Source: Streptomyces griseoflavus (GTDB taxonomy: Bacteria > Actinomycetota > Actinomycetes > Streptomycetales > Streptomycetaceae). Taken from it: 64,000 nt of DNA. This document shows, piece after piece, positions 37,454 through 47,990 of this stretch (position 1 is its first letter; each line of letters begins with the position of its first letter). The translations under genes were made by a program, and so were the position numbers. The stretch lies in contig NZ_BMUC01000001.1 in NCBI RefSeq assembly GCF_014649995.1, positions 1,086,031-1,150,030 of the forward strand. Reading direction: 5' to 3'. Under the pieces are notes generated by a model. That model was not told the DNA's origin, did no database searches, and saw nothing but the letters and a program-made list of their open reading frames with translations.

Positions 37454-38454
37454 CCGAGCACGAGACGGGACCCGCGGCGGAGCAGGACGGGGCCCGGCAG
37501 CACACGGGCGGGACCGAGACCCGCGGGAGCACCCGCCGGACCAACGGAGCACAGGTGGAAACGGGCAAGGACAAGGCCGGGGTGCCCGAGGCGGGCATCC
37601 CCGAGCTGGTGATCATCTCCGGCATGTCCGGGGCCGGCCGCTCGACGGCCGCGAAGTGTCTGGAGGACCTGGGCTGGTTCGTCGTGGACAACCTGCCCCC
37701 CGCGCTGATCACCACCATGGTGGAGCTCGGCGCGCGCTCCCAGGGCAACGTGGCGCGGATCGCGGTCGTCGTCGACGTCCGCGGCCGGCGCTTCTTCGAC
37801 AACCTGCGCGAGTCCCTCGCCGACCTCGACGGGCGGGGCGTGACCCGGCGGACGGTCTTCCTGGAGTCCTCCGACGAGGCCCTGGTGCGCCGCTTCGAGT
37901 CCGTGCGCCGTCCGCACCCCCTCCAGGGCGACGGCAGGATCGTCGACGGCATCGCCGCCGAGCGGGAGCTGCTGCGCGAGCTGCGCGGCGACGCCGACCT
38001 GGTGATCGACACCTCCAGCCTCAACGTGCACGAACTGCGCGCCAAGATGGACGCCCAGTTCGCCGGCGAGGAGGAGCCCGAGCTGCGGGCCACCGTCATG
38101 TCCTTCGGCTTCAAGTACGGCCTCCCCGTCGACGCCGACCTGGTCGTGGACATGCGGTTCCTGCCCAACCCGCACTGGGTCCCCGAGCTGCGCCCGTACA
38201 CCGGCCTCAACGAGGAGGTGGCGTCGTACGTCTTCAACCAGCCCGGCGCCAAGGAGTTCCTCGACCGGTACGCCGAGATGCTGCGGCTGATCGCCGCGGG
38301 CTACCGCCGGGAGGGCAAGCGCTACGTGACCATCGCGGTCGGCTGCACGGGCGGCAAGCACCGCTCGGTCGCCATGTCGGAGAAGCTCGCCGCCCGGCTC
38401 GCCGCCGAGGGTGTGGAGACGGTGGTCGTCCACCGGGACATGGGACGGGAATGA
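37450..38454 (+). CDS. rapZ: RapZ/YvcJ-family nucleotide-binding protein
   Basis: 334 aa. Walker A in [34 protein letters not shown] near residues 57-70; then [23 protein letters not shown] and a C-terminal domain with [17 protein letters not shown] and [20 protein letters not shown]. RapZ of E. coli is an RNA-binding adaptor in amino-sugar control; YvcJ of Bacillus hydrolyses GTP. Note that the usual Walker lysine position reads GAGRS, as in this family where Arg or Lys occurs. The first 55 residues are an additional hydrophilic extension. Coupled by ATGA to both uvrC and yvcK. The association of rapZ-yvcK-whiA is conserved across Gram-positive bacteria. Confidence 0.94.
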   Translation: MTEHETGPAAEQDGARQHTGGTETRGSTRRTNGAQVETGKDKAGVPEAGIPELVIISGMSGAGRSTAAKCLEDLGWFVVDNLPPALITTMVELGARSQGNVARIAVVVDVRGRRFFDNLRESLADLDGRGVTRRTVFLESSDEALVRRFESVRRPHPLQGDGRIVDGIAAERELLRELRGDADLVIDTSSLNVHELRAKMDAQFAGEEEPELRATVMSFGFKYGLPVDADLVVDMRFLPNPHWVPELRPYTGLNEEVASYVFNQPGAKEFLDRYAEMLRLIAAGYRREGKRYVTIAVGCTGGKHRSVAMSEKLAARLAAEGVETVVVHRDMGRE

Positions 38455-39518
38455 CACGACGTACTCCGCGGCTGAGCCGGTTGCGCAGAGCGGTCCCGGA
38501 GGGCCGCGCCGGCCGCCCGGCCGAGACCCGTGGCGCGAGACCGCGCCGCAGGGGCACCCAGCCCAAGGTCGTCGCCCTCGGGGGCGGCATGGGCCTGTCC
38601 GCCTCCCTCGCCGCCCTGCGCCGGATCACCGGTGACCTCACCGCCGTCGTCACCGTGGCCGACGACGGCGGCTCCAGCGGACGCCTGCGCGACGAACTGG
38701 GCGTGCTGCCCCCCGGTGACCTGCGCAAAGCGCTGGCCGCGCTGTGCGGGGACGACGACTGGGGGCAGACCTGGGCACGCGTCATCCAGCACCGCTTCCA
38801 GTCCCAGGGCGACCTGCACGAGCACGCGGTCGGCAATCTGCTGATCGTCGCCCTCTGGGAGCAGCTCGGCGACCACGTCCAGGCCCTGGACCTGGTCGGC
38901 CTGCTGCTGGGCGCGCACGGGCGGGTGCTGCCCATGTCCGCCGTGCCGCTGGAGCTCCAGGCCCTCGTCAAGGGTCATGACCCGGAGCGGCCGGAGGAGA
39001 TCGACACGGTCCGCGGGCAGGCCACCGTCGCCCTCACCCCCGGCGAGGTGCAGTCCGTGCACCTCGTGCCGAACGACCCGCCGGCCGTACCCGAGGCGGT
39101 GGAGGCGGTCCTCGACGCGGACTGGGTGGTGCTCGGTCCCGGCTCCTGGTTCTCCTCGGTCATCCCGCACCTGCTCGTGCCGGAACTGCTGGACGCCCTC
39201 GTGGAGACGAAGGCGCGCCGGGTACTCTCGCTGAACCTCGCGCCGCAGCCGGGAGAAACCGAGGGCTTCTCCCCGCAGCGTCATTTGGAGGTTTTGGGAC
39301 GACACGCCCCTAAACTCGCCCTGGACGTGGTGCTGGCCGACGAGGCCGCCGTGCCCGACCGCGACTTGCTCACCGATGCCGCCAAGCGGTTCGGCGCCGC
39401 GGTCGAGCTGGCCCCCGTGGCCCGGCCCGACGGAAGCCCCCGGCACGACCCGGAGCTGTTGGCCGCCGCGTACGACCGTATTTTTCGGATGCATGGAAGG
39501 ATCGGCCCATGGCGATGA
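38451..39518 (+). CDS. yvcK: YvcK/GlmR (CofD-like) gluconeogenesis factor
   Basis: 355 aa. After a basic 35-residue leader the family core begins [58 protein letters not shown], with UDP-sugar/phosphate-binding glycine-rich loops; later [20 protein letters not shown] and [14 protein letters not shown]. YvcK binds UDP-GlcNAc and in Bacillus and Mycobacterium supports cell-wall precursor synthesis during growth on gluconeogenic carbon sources. ATGA overlaps rapZ, and its own end overlaps whiA by 10 bases, so the four genes are one coupled operon. The leader may be a regulatory tail, as CuvA/YvcK proteins are kinase targets. Confidence 0.93.
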   Translation: MTRRTPRLSRLRRAVPEGRAGRPAETRGARPRRRGTQPKVVALGGGMGLSASLAALRRITGDLTAVVTVADDGGSSGRLRDELGVLPPGDLRKALAALCGDDDWGQTWARVIQHRFQSQGDLHEHAVGNLLIVALWEQLGDHVQALDLVGLLLGAHGRVLPMSAVPLELQALVKGHDPERPEEIDTVRGQATVALTPGEVQSVHLVPNDPPAVPEAVEAVLDADWVVLGPGSWFSSVIPHLLVPELLDALVETKARRVLSLNLAPQPGETEGFSPQRHLEVLGRHAPKLALDVVLADEAAVPDRDLLTDAAKRFGAAVELAPVARPDGSPRHDPELLAAAYDRIFRMHGRIGPWR

Positions 39519-40498
39519 CGGCAGCGGTGAAGGACGAGATCAGCCGGCTCCCCGTCACCCGTACGTGCTGCAGAAAGGCGGAGGTCTCCGCCATCCTGCG
39601 GTTCGCCGGCGGCCTCCACCTGGTGAGCGGGCGCATCGTGATCGAGGCGGAGCTGGACACCGCGATGGCGGCGCGCCGGCTCAAGCGGGACATCCTGGAG
39701 ATCTTCGGCCACAGCTCCGAGCTCATCGTGATGGCACCGGGCGGTCTGCGCCGCGGCTCGCGCTACGTCGTCCGGGTGGTCGCGGGCGGGGACCAGCTGG
39801 CCCGCCAGACCGGTCTGGTGGACGGCCGGGGACGCCCGATCCGCGGTCTGCCCCCGCAGGTGGTCTCGGGGGCCACCTGCGACGCGGAGGCGGCCTGGCG
39901 CGGCGCCTTCCTGGCCCACGGCTCCCTCACCGAGCCCGGGCGCTCCTCCTCCCTGGAGGTGACCTGCCCCGGTCCCGAGGCGGCGCTCGCCCTGGTCGGC
40001 GCCGCCCGCCGGCTGCACATCGCCGCCAAGGCGCGCGAGGTGCGCGGCGTGGACCGGGTCGTGGTCCGGGACGGCGACGCGATCGGCGCGCTGCTCACCC
40101 GGCTCGGCGCGCACGAGTCGGTGCTGGCCTGGGAGGAGCGCCGGATGCGCCGCGAGGTGCGCGCCACGGCCAACCGGCTGGCCAACTTCGACGACGCCAA
40201 CCTGCGCCGCTCCGCCCGTGCCGCCGTCGCCGCCGGCGCCCGGGTCCAGCGGGCCCTGGAGATCCTCGCCGACGACGTGCCCGAGCACCTCGCCGCGGCC
40301 GGCCGGCTGCGCATGGAGCACAAGCAGGCCTCCCTGGAGGAGCTGGGCGCGCTCGCCGACCCGCCGCTCACCAAGGACGCCGTGGCCGGCCGGATCCGCC
40401 GGCTGCTGGCCATGGCCGACAAGCGCGCCTCCGACCTCGGCATCCCGGGCACGGAGGCCAACATCGGCGAGGAGCTGGAAGACAAGCTCGTCGTCTGA
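39509..40498 (+). CDS. whiA: Sporulation transcription factor WhiA
   Basis: 329 aa. WhiA has an N-terminal LAGLIDADG-homing-endonuclease-like fold ([83 protein letters not shown]) and a C-terminal helix-turn-helix ([40 protein letters not shown]). In Streptomyces it works with WhiB to trigger sporogenic septation and the switch from aerial growth to spore formation. Start ATG GCG ATG lies inside the end of yvcK; a second ATG at codon 3 is possible. In Streptomyces an additional developmentally induced promoter is known before whiA. Confidence 0.97.
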   Translation: MAMTAAVKDEISRLPVTRTCCRKAEVSAILRFAGGLHLVSGRIVIEAELDTAMAARRLKRDILEIFGHSSELIVMAPGGLRRGSRYVVRVVAGGDQLARQTGLVDGRGRPIRGLPPQVVSGATCDAEAAWRGAFLAHGSLTEPGRSSSLEVTCPGPEAALALVGAARRLHIAAKAREVRGVDRVVVRDGDAIGALLTRLGAHESVLAWEERRMRREVRATANRLANFDDANLRRSARAAVAAGARVQRALEILADDVPEHLAAAGRLRMEHKQASLEELGALADPPLTKDAVAGRIRRLLAMADKRASDLGIPGTEANIGEELEDKLVV

Positions 40499-40513
40499 CC
40501 ATCACTCAGGACG

Positions 40514-40552
40514 CCGGCGCCCTCACCCACTTGGGTGGAGGGCGCCGGTTCC
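40514..40552 (+). terminator. Terminator of the uvrC-whiA operon
   Basis: CCGGCGCCCT-CACCCA pairs with TGGGTG-AGGGCGCCGG (40514-40548) with a single bulged G and a 2-base apex, starting 16 bases after the whiA stop. Followed by TTCCGTGTGTC. Confidence 0.8.
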
Positions 40553-40643
40553 GTGTGTCGTGATGGCGCCCTTGACTCGATCATGTTGTGTCATGAGCCT
40601 GGCATCTGTTCGCCGCTGTGGCGGACCACTCCCTGGGGGGCTC

Positions 40644-43598
40644 ATGAGACACAGAGCGAGATCGATCCTCGCTGTCGGCACGCTCCTGATCGGCGGAGCG
40701 GGCTTCGCACCCACCGCACAGGCACAGCCCGGTGACCCCGCGGCCTCCGGCCCCGAGGAGGTCAAGGTCTTCCGCGCCGAGGTCCGCAAGGAGCAGGTGT
40801 CCCTGCTGCTCGCGGCCGGGCAGGACGGCCACGAACTCGGCGAGCGGGTGCCCGACGAGGGCACCGCCACCGTCGAGGTCTACCTCACCGACGGACAGGC
40901 CCAGAAGCTCGAGAAACGGGGCGTCGACCTCACCGAGCACACCCTCTCCGCCCGCGCGGAGGACCGGGTCGAGGACGCCGCCGAGGGCGTGTTCCGCCCG
41001 TACAGCGGGAAGGGCGGCCTCAAGGAGGAGATCCTGCGCACCGCGCGGGAGCACCCCGACCTCACCAAGGTCGTCTCCATCGGGAAGACGGTGCGGGGCA
41101 AGGACATCCTCGCCCTGAAGCTCACCAGGAAGGCCAAGAAGACCAAGGACGGCTCGCGGCCCGCCGTCCTCTACATGTCCAACCAGCACGCGCGCGAGTG
41201 GATCACCCCGGAGATGACCCGGCGGCTGATGCACCACTACCTGGACTCCTACCGGTCGGACAAGCGGATCAAGAAGCTGGTCGACACCACCGAGCTGTGG
41301 TTCGTCCTCTCCGCCAACCCCGACGGCTACGACCACACCTTCGCCGACGACGCCAACCGCCTGTGGCGCAAGAACCTGCGGGACGTCAACGGCGACGGCG
41401 TCATCAGCACCGGCGACGGTGTCGACCTCAACCGCAACTTCCCCTACAAGTGGGGCTACGACGACGAGGGCTCGTCACCCAACCCCACCAGCCAGACCTA
41501 CCGCGGCGCGTCCCCCGGCTCCGAACCCGAGACCAAGGCCGTCGACGCCTTCCAGAAGCGCATCGGCTTCACCTACGGCATCAACTACCACTCCGCCGCC
41601 GAACTCCTCCTCTACGGGGTCGGCTGGCAGGTGGCCACGCCCACCCCCGACGACGTCCTCTACGAGGCCCTCGCCGGCACCCCGGACAACTCCGCGATCC
41701 CCGGCTACCACCCGCAGCTCTCCTCCGAGCTGTACACCACCAACGGTGAGGCCGACGGCCACGCGGCCAACGTCAACGGCATGGCGATGTTCACCCCCGA
41801 GATGTCGACCTGCCAGACCGTGTCGGACGCCGACCCCGACGACGAGTGGAACGCGCGCGACTGCCGCTCGGGCTTCAACTTCCCCGACGACGAGAGGCTG
41901 ATCCAGCAGGAGTTCGTCAAGAACATCCCGTTCGCGCTCTCCGTCGCCGAGTCCGCCGCCCACCCCGACCGGCCGTCCTCCGCGGTCGGCCTGGAGGCCG
42001 CGGACTTCACCCCCGCCGCCTTCACGACGTCCTTCGCGCGGGGCGCCGACCAGGAGGTGTCCGTCGTCGCCCGCAAGTCCCTGCGGGACAAGGAGCTCAA
42101 GTACCGCGTCAACGGCGGCCGTACGCACGACGCCGATCTGAGGCGCTGGAAGGGCGGCGAACGGTACGGCGGTGAGGACAACCTCTACTTCGACGAGTAC
42201 CGGGCGAAGGTGGAGAACGCCCGGCCCGGCGACACGGTCGAGGTGTGGTTCACCGGCGAGGCCCAGCGCGGCAGGAAGGTGTCCAGCGAGCGCTTCACCT
42301 ACACCGTGGCCGAACGCCCCCGCGCGGACGTCCTGGTCGTCTCCGAGGAGGGAGCCAAGGCCGCACGGACGCAGCAGTACGTCGACGCGCTCCGGGCCAA
42401 CGGTCACCGCGCCGCCGTCTGGGACGTCGCGGAGCGGGGCGCCCCGGACGCGCTCGGTGTGCTCAGCCACTTCCGCACGGTCGTCCACCACACCGGTGCG
42501 GCCACCCCCGGCATCGCCACCCAGCTCCAGCTGCGGGCGCACCTCAACGAGGGCGGCCGGCTCATCGAGGCGGGCGAGCAGGCCGGCGGCAGCGTCGACC
42601 TCGGCGGAGGAACCCTCTCCAACGACTTCAGCCAGTACTACCTGGGCGCCTACAACCGCACCTCCACCCCGGGCGTCACCGGATTCACCGGGGCCGGCGC
42701 GCTGGACGGCGTCACCGGGCCGCTCGGCGACGCGCCCGGCAATCCGCTGGACCGGGCCGGTACCTACGCCGTCACCTCCGACGAACTGCCCGCCGACCGG
42801 TACCCCCTCTTCGCGAGCGCCGGAGCCGGACAGTACCCCGGCACGGTCAGCCCGTACGGGCCCTACGCCGGCTCGTACATGGCCGCCGCCGTGCACACCG
42901 ACGACGGCTACAAGCGGCTCACCCGCACGGTGGACCTGACGGACGTCACGGCGGCCGAGCGGCCCGCCCTGCGCACCCGGCTGCTGTGGGACACCGAGCC
43001 CGGATACGACCACGTCCTCGTCGAGGCCCACACGGCCGGCGCCGACGACTGGACGACCCTGCCCGAGGCCGGCGGCGCCACCCGCGCCACCGTGCCCGCC
43101 GAGTGCGCGGCCGGGTTCTTCATGACCGGGCACCCCTGGCTGGCGCACTACCTGACGCTGTCCGACGAGGGCTGCGCCGCGACCGGCACCACCGGTTCCT
43201 GGAACAGCCTCACCGGGTCCTCCGGCGGCTGGCAGCAGGTGGAGTTCGACCTGAGCGCCTACGCCGGCACGACGGTCGAGGTGTCCCTCGCCTACGTCAC
43301 CGACCCGGGCAGCGGCGGCCGCGGCGTCCTCGCCGACGAGGCCTCCCTGGTCGTCGGCGGCACGGCCGTCCGGACGGAGGGTTTCGAGACATCCCTCGGC
43401 GTGTGGAAGGCGTCAGGACCGCCCGCCGGCAGCCCGGCCGTACTGAAGGACTGGACCCGGACCGGAGCGCTGTTCCGGACCCACGCGGCGGTCACCACCG
43501 ACGACACGGTGCTGCTGGGCTTCGGCCTGGAGCACCTCACCTCGGCGGCCGACCGGGCGGCGCTGCTCGGCAGGGCGCTGGACGCCCTGGACGGGTGA
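40644..43598 (+). CDS. Secreted M14 zinc carboxypeptidase with large C-terminal region
   Basis: 984 aa. Sec signal peptide (MRHRARSILAVGTLLIGGAG, ending TAQAQPGD), propeptide-like region to about residue 120, then the M14 catalytic domain: zinc ligands in SNQHAREWITPE (HxxE) near residue 180 and in YGINYHSAAELLLYG near 315, DVNGDGVISTGDGVDLNRNFPYKWG in the substrate site, and catalytic Glu in MAMFTPEMSTC. Beyond residue 440 come a beta-rich domain, a Rossmann-like segment (RADVLVVSEEGAKAARTQQYVDALRANGHRAAVWDV) and a terminal jelly-roll-like part (WQQVEFDLSAYAGTTVEVSLAYVTDPGSGG) resembling the end domains of immune-inhibitor-A proteases. Extracellular protein degradation is likely. Confidence 0.9.
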   Translation: MRHRARSILAVGTLLIGGAGFAPTAQAQPGDPAASGPEEVKVFRAEVRKEQVSLLLAAGQDGHELGERVPDEGTATVEVYLTDGQAQKLEKRGVDLTEHTLSARAEDRVEDAAEGVFRPYSGKGGLKEEILRTAREHPDLTKVVSIGKTVRGKDILALKLTRKAKKTKDGSRPAVLYMSNQHAREWITPEMTRRLMHHYLDSYRSDKRIKKLVDTTELWFVLSANPDGYDHTFADDANRLWRKNLRDVNGDGVISTGDGVDLNRNFPYKWGYDDEGSSPNPTSQTYRGASPGSEPETKAVDAFQKRIGFTYGINYHSAAELLLYGVGWQVATPTPDDVLYEALAGTPDNSAIPGYHPQLSSELYTTNGEADGHAANVNGMAMFTPEMSTCQTVSDADPDDEWNARDCRSGFNFPDDERLIQQEFVKNIPFALSVAESAAHPDRPSSAVGLEAADFTPAAFTTSFARGADQEVSVVARKSLRDKELKYRVNGGRTHDADLRRWKGGERYGGEDNLYFDEYRAKVENARPGDTVEVWFTGEAQRGRKVSSERFTYTVAERPRADVLVVSEEGAKAARTQQYVDALRANGHRAAVWDVAERGAPDALGVLSHFRTVVHHTGAATPGIATQLQLRAHLNEGGRLIEAGEQAGGSVDLGGGTLSNDFSQYYLGAYNRTSTPGVTGFTGAGALDGVTGPLGDAPGNPLDRAGTYAVTSDELPADRYPLFASAGAGQYPGTVSPYGPYAGSYMAAAVHTDDGYKRLTRTVDLTDVTAAERPALRTRLLWDTEPGYDHVLVEAHTAGADDWTTLPEAGGATRATVPAECAAGFFMTGHPWLAHYLTLSDEGCAATGTTGSWNSLTGSSGGWQQVEFDLSAYAGTTVEVSLAYVTDPGSGGRGVLADEASLVVGGTAVRTEGFETSLGVWKASGPPAGSPAVLKDWTRTGALFRTHAAVTTDDTVLLGFGLEHLTSAADRAALLGRALDALDG

Positions 43599-43660
43599 CA
43601 CCACCGGCCGGCACGGTCGTCGGCCGGTAGCGGAACGGGGTGGGAAACGGCCACCGGTAA

Positions 43661-44831
<1,171 letters not shown>

Positions 44832-44859
44832 TCGTGGAGCGGACGGCCTGATATGAGTG

Positions 44860-44899
44860 CAGGGCTCGGCCGGTGCGGCAACGCGTCGGCCGAGCCCTG
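44860..44899 (+). terminator. Stem-loop between gap and pgk
   Basis: CAGGGCTCGGCCG (44860-44872) and CGGCCGAGCCCTG (44887-44899) are exact 13-bp arms around a 14-base loop, 28 bases after the gap stop. Possibly an attenuating terminator or 3'-end stabiliser for gap mRNA. Confidence 0.7.
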
Positions 44900-44930
44900 A
44901 CGCACGTATCGGAGCGGACGTCCTCTTCCG

Positions 44931-44960
44931 ATCACGAGCGATCACGAGCGAACACGAGCC
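44931..44960. repeat. Three 10-bp tandem repeats before pgk
   Basis: ATCACGAGCG twice (44931-44940, 44941-44950) then the variant AACACGAGCC (44951-44960), ending 17 bases before the pgk ATG. The 10-base period is close to one helical turn. Confidence 0.75.
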
Positions 44961-44977
44961 CTAGCCAGGGAGCCCCC

Positions 44978-46189
44978 ATGAAGACGATCGACGAACTCCT
45001 CTCCGAAGGTGTCGCGGGCAAGCGGGTCTTCGTCCGCGCCGACCTCAACGTGCCGCTGGACGGCACCACCATCACCGACGACGGCCGGATCCGCGCCGTG
45101 GTGCCCACCGTCAAGGCGCTCGCCGAGGCGGGCGCCCGCGTGGTCGTCGCCTCGCACCTGGGCCGCCCCAAGGGTGCCCCGGACCCCGCCTTCTCCCTCG
45201 CCCCGGCCGCCGCGCGCCTCGGTGAACTCCTCGGTGCCGACGTCGCCTTCGCCACGGACACCGTCGGCGAGTCCGCCGGCGCCACCGTCGCCGGCCTCGC
45301 CGACGGGCAGGTCGCGGTCATCGAGAACCTGCGCTTCAACGCCGGCGAGACCAGCAAGGACGACGCCGAGCGCGGCGCCTTCGCCGACCGGCTGGCCGCC
45401 CTCGCCGACGCGTACGTCGGCGACGGCTTCGGCGCGGTCCACCGCAAGCACGCGTCGGTGTTCGACCTCCCGGCGCGGCTGCCGCACTACGCCGGGTACC
45501 TCATCGCGACCGAGGTCGGCGTGCTGCGCAAGCTCACCGACGACGTCAAGCGGCCCTACGTGGTCGTCCTCGGCGGCGCCAAGGTCTCCGACAAGCTGGC
45601 CGTCATCGACCAGCTGCTCGGCAAGGCCGACCGCATCCTCATCGGCGGCGGCATGGCGTACACCTTCCTCAAGGCCCAGGGCCACGAGATCGGCACCTCG
45701 CTGGTGCAGGAGGACCAGATCCCGGCCGTCCGGGAGTACCTGGAGCGCGCCGAGAAGAACGGCGTCGAGCTGCTCGTGCCGGTCGACACGCTGGTCGCGG
45801 CCGAGTTCCCCGACCTGCGGACCAAGGCGCCGGGCGACCCCGCCAACGTCGCCGCGGACGCCGTGCCCGCCGGCCGGATGGGACTGGACATCGGTCCCGA
45901 GACCCGCAAGCTGTACGCCTCGAAGCTCGCCGACGCCGGCACCGTCTTCTGGAACGGCCCCATGGGCGTCTTCGAGCACCCCGACTACGCCGAGGGCACC
46001 AAGGCGGTCGCCCAGGCCCTCATCGACTCCCCGGGATTCACCGTGGTGGGCGGCGGGGACTCCGCCGCCGCGGTCCGTACCCTGGGCTTCGACGAGCAGG
46101 CATTCGGCCACATCTCGACCGGAGGCGGCGCCTCCCTCGAATACCTCGAGGGCAAGACGCTCCCCGGCCTCGCCGCACTGGAGGACTGA
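44978..46189 (+). CDS. pgk: Phosphoglycerate kinase
   Basis: 403 aa monomeric glycolytic kinase transferring phosphate from 1,3-bisphosphoglycerate to ADP. Recognised by KRVFVRADLNVPLDG and VVVASHLGRPKG in the N-terminal substrate domain, VIENLRFNAGETSKD, and in the C-terminal nucleotide domain VVLGGAKVSDKLAVIDQLL, FWNGPMGVFEHPDYAEGT and VVGGGDSAAAVRTLG...STGGGASLEYLEGK. Start ATG at 44978 after AGGGAG. The stop is only 6 bases before the tpiA ATG, so those two are surely co-translated; a hairpin separates it from gap. Confidence 0.97.
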   Translation: MKTIDELLSEGVAGKRVFVRADLNVPLDGTTITDDGRIRAVVPTVKALAEAGARVVVASHLGRPKGAPDPAFSLAPAAARLGELLGADVAFATDTVGESAGATVAGLADGQVAVIENLRFNAGETSKDDAERGAFADRLAALADAYVGDGFGAVHRKHASVFDLPARLPHYAGYLIATEVGVLRKLTDDVKRPYVVVLGGAKVSDKLAVIDQLLGKADRILIGGGMAYTFLKAQGHEIGTSLVQEDQIPAVREYLERAEKNGVELLVPVDTLVAAEFPDLRTKAPGDPANVAADAVPAGRMGLDIGPETRKLYASKLADAGTVFWNGPMGVFEHPDYAEGTKAVAQALIDSPGFTVVGGGDSAAAVRTLGFDEQAFGHISTGGGASLEYLEGKTLPGLAALED

Positions 46190-46195
46190 CCCTCA

Positions 46196-46972
<777 letters not shown>

Positions 46973-47067
46973 GTAGGCCGTAGGGTCGATCCGTCGTACC
47001 CTTGCGGGGTCCAGTCCTGTACTGGGCCCCGCGTCGTCCATCCGAATCCGAGGAAGTTGGTCCAGCC

Positions 47068-47304
47068 GTGGTTATGGGGTTCTCCATCGCCCTGATCGTC
47101 TTCAGCCTGCTGCTGATGCTGCTGGTGCTGATGCACAAGGGGAAGGGCGGCGGCCTCTCCGACATGTTCGGTGGTGGCATGCAGTCCTCCGTCGGCGGCT
47201 CCTCGGTCGCCGAGCGCAACCTCGACCGGATCACCGTCGTGGTCGGTCTGCTCTGGTTCGCCTGCATCGTGGCGCTCGGCATCATGATGAAGGTCAACAA
47301 CTGA
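47068..47304 (+). CDS. secG: Protein translocase subunit SecG
   Basis: 78 aa, two membrane helices: about residues 4-23 (GFSIALIVFSLLLMLLVLMH) and 55-75 (ITVVVGLLWFACIVALGIMM), joined by a cytoplasmic loop with KGKGGGLSDMFGGGMQSSVGGSSVAERNLDR, the conserved SecG glycine/serine segment. SecG assists the SecYEG channel during SecA-driven export. GTG at 47068 gives VVMGFS; the ATG two codons later would serve as well. The tpiA-secG linkage is widely conserved in actinomycetes and other Gram-positive bacteria. Confidence 0.95.
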   Translation: MVMGFSIALIVFSLLLMLLVLMHKGKGGGLSDMFGGGMQSSVGGSSVAERNLDRITVVVGLLWFACIVALGIMMKVNN

Positions 47305-47337
47305 CCCGAGGGCGCATTCCGCTCGTATTCACACGTG

Positions 47338-47386
47338 AAGCCCCATGGTGGGTACGCGCCGTCGGGCGCGGCCTATCATGGGGCTT
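47338..47386 (+). terminator. Terminator after secG
   Basis: AAGCCCCATG (47338-47347) pairs with CATGGGGCTT (47377-47386), with an inner CGCGCC/GGGCGCG stem. It closes the gap-pgk-tpiA-secG unit before the RbpA-like gene. Confidence 0.75.
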
Positions 47387-47514
47387 GCGTCTGGATGCGA
47401 GGAAAGGTAACTCCTATCACTGGACGCGCGTTGGGCCTTACGTAGACTAAGGCGCTCGCGGCGAAGCGGAAGGCCGACTCGTTTCGCGGCACCATCACGC
47501 AGGGAGTTACGACC

Positions 47515-47850
47515 GTGGCAAGTGGCAACGCGATCCGGGGAAGCCGGGTCGGGGCGGGGCCGATGGGCGAGGCCGAGCGTGGCGAGTCCGCGCCGCGGCT
47601 GCGCATCTCCTTCTGGTGCTCCAACGGGCACGAGACACAGCCGAGCTTCGCAAGCGACGCGCAGGTGCCCGATACCTGGGACTGCCCCCGCTGCGGCTTT
47701 CCGGCCGGGCAGGACCGCGACAACCCCCCGGACCCGCCTCGTACCGAGCCCTACAAGACGCACCTCGCCTATGTGCGGGAGCGGCGCAGCGACGCGGACG
47801 GCGAGGCGATCCTCGCCGAGGCGCTCGCCAAACTCCGGGGCGAGATCTAG
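47515..47850 (+). CDS. RbpA-family RNA polymerase-binding protein (paralogue)
   Basis: 111 aa. The core zinc-like module is visible: RISFWCSNGHETQPSFA then VPDTWDCPRCGFPAGQDRDN, three cysteines and a histidine arranged as in RbpA, followed by the sigma-interacting helix region (THLAYVRERRSDADGEAILAEALAKLRGEI). RbpA binds the principal sigma factor and stabilises the open complex. The sequence differs markedly from the main Streptomyces RbpA that I recall (which begins MSERALRGTRL), so this is probably the second copy, sometimes called RbpB. GTG at 47515 preceded by AGGGAG. It sits alone between secG and pgi. Confidence 0.88.
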   Translation: MASGNAIRGSRVGAGPMGEAERGESAPRLRISFWCSNGHETQPSFASDAQVPDTWDCPRCGFPAGQDRDNPPDPPRTEPYKTHLAYVRERRSDADGEAILAEALAKLRGEI

Positions 47851-47990
47851 AACCCCACCGGGCAGCCTCCGGGCCCCGGCCGGGACCGGTTCGCACTCCG
47901 GACTCCTTCGGCCTTCTTCACCGCTGATCAATTAGGTTGGGAACAGCCGGCACAGCGGGGGACACCCAAGGAAGAAGGCTGAAGTCCGAG

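Noticed and set aside
47400-47445. Sigma-R-type promoter before the RbpA-like gene (GGAAA ... GTT)
   Set aside because: The spacing is about 24 bases instead of 18-19 and the -35 is imperfect.
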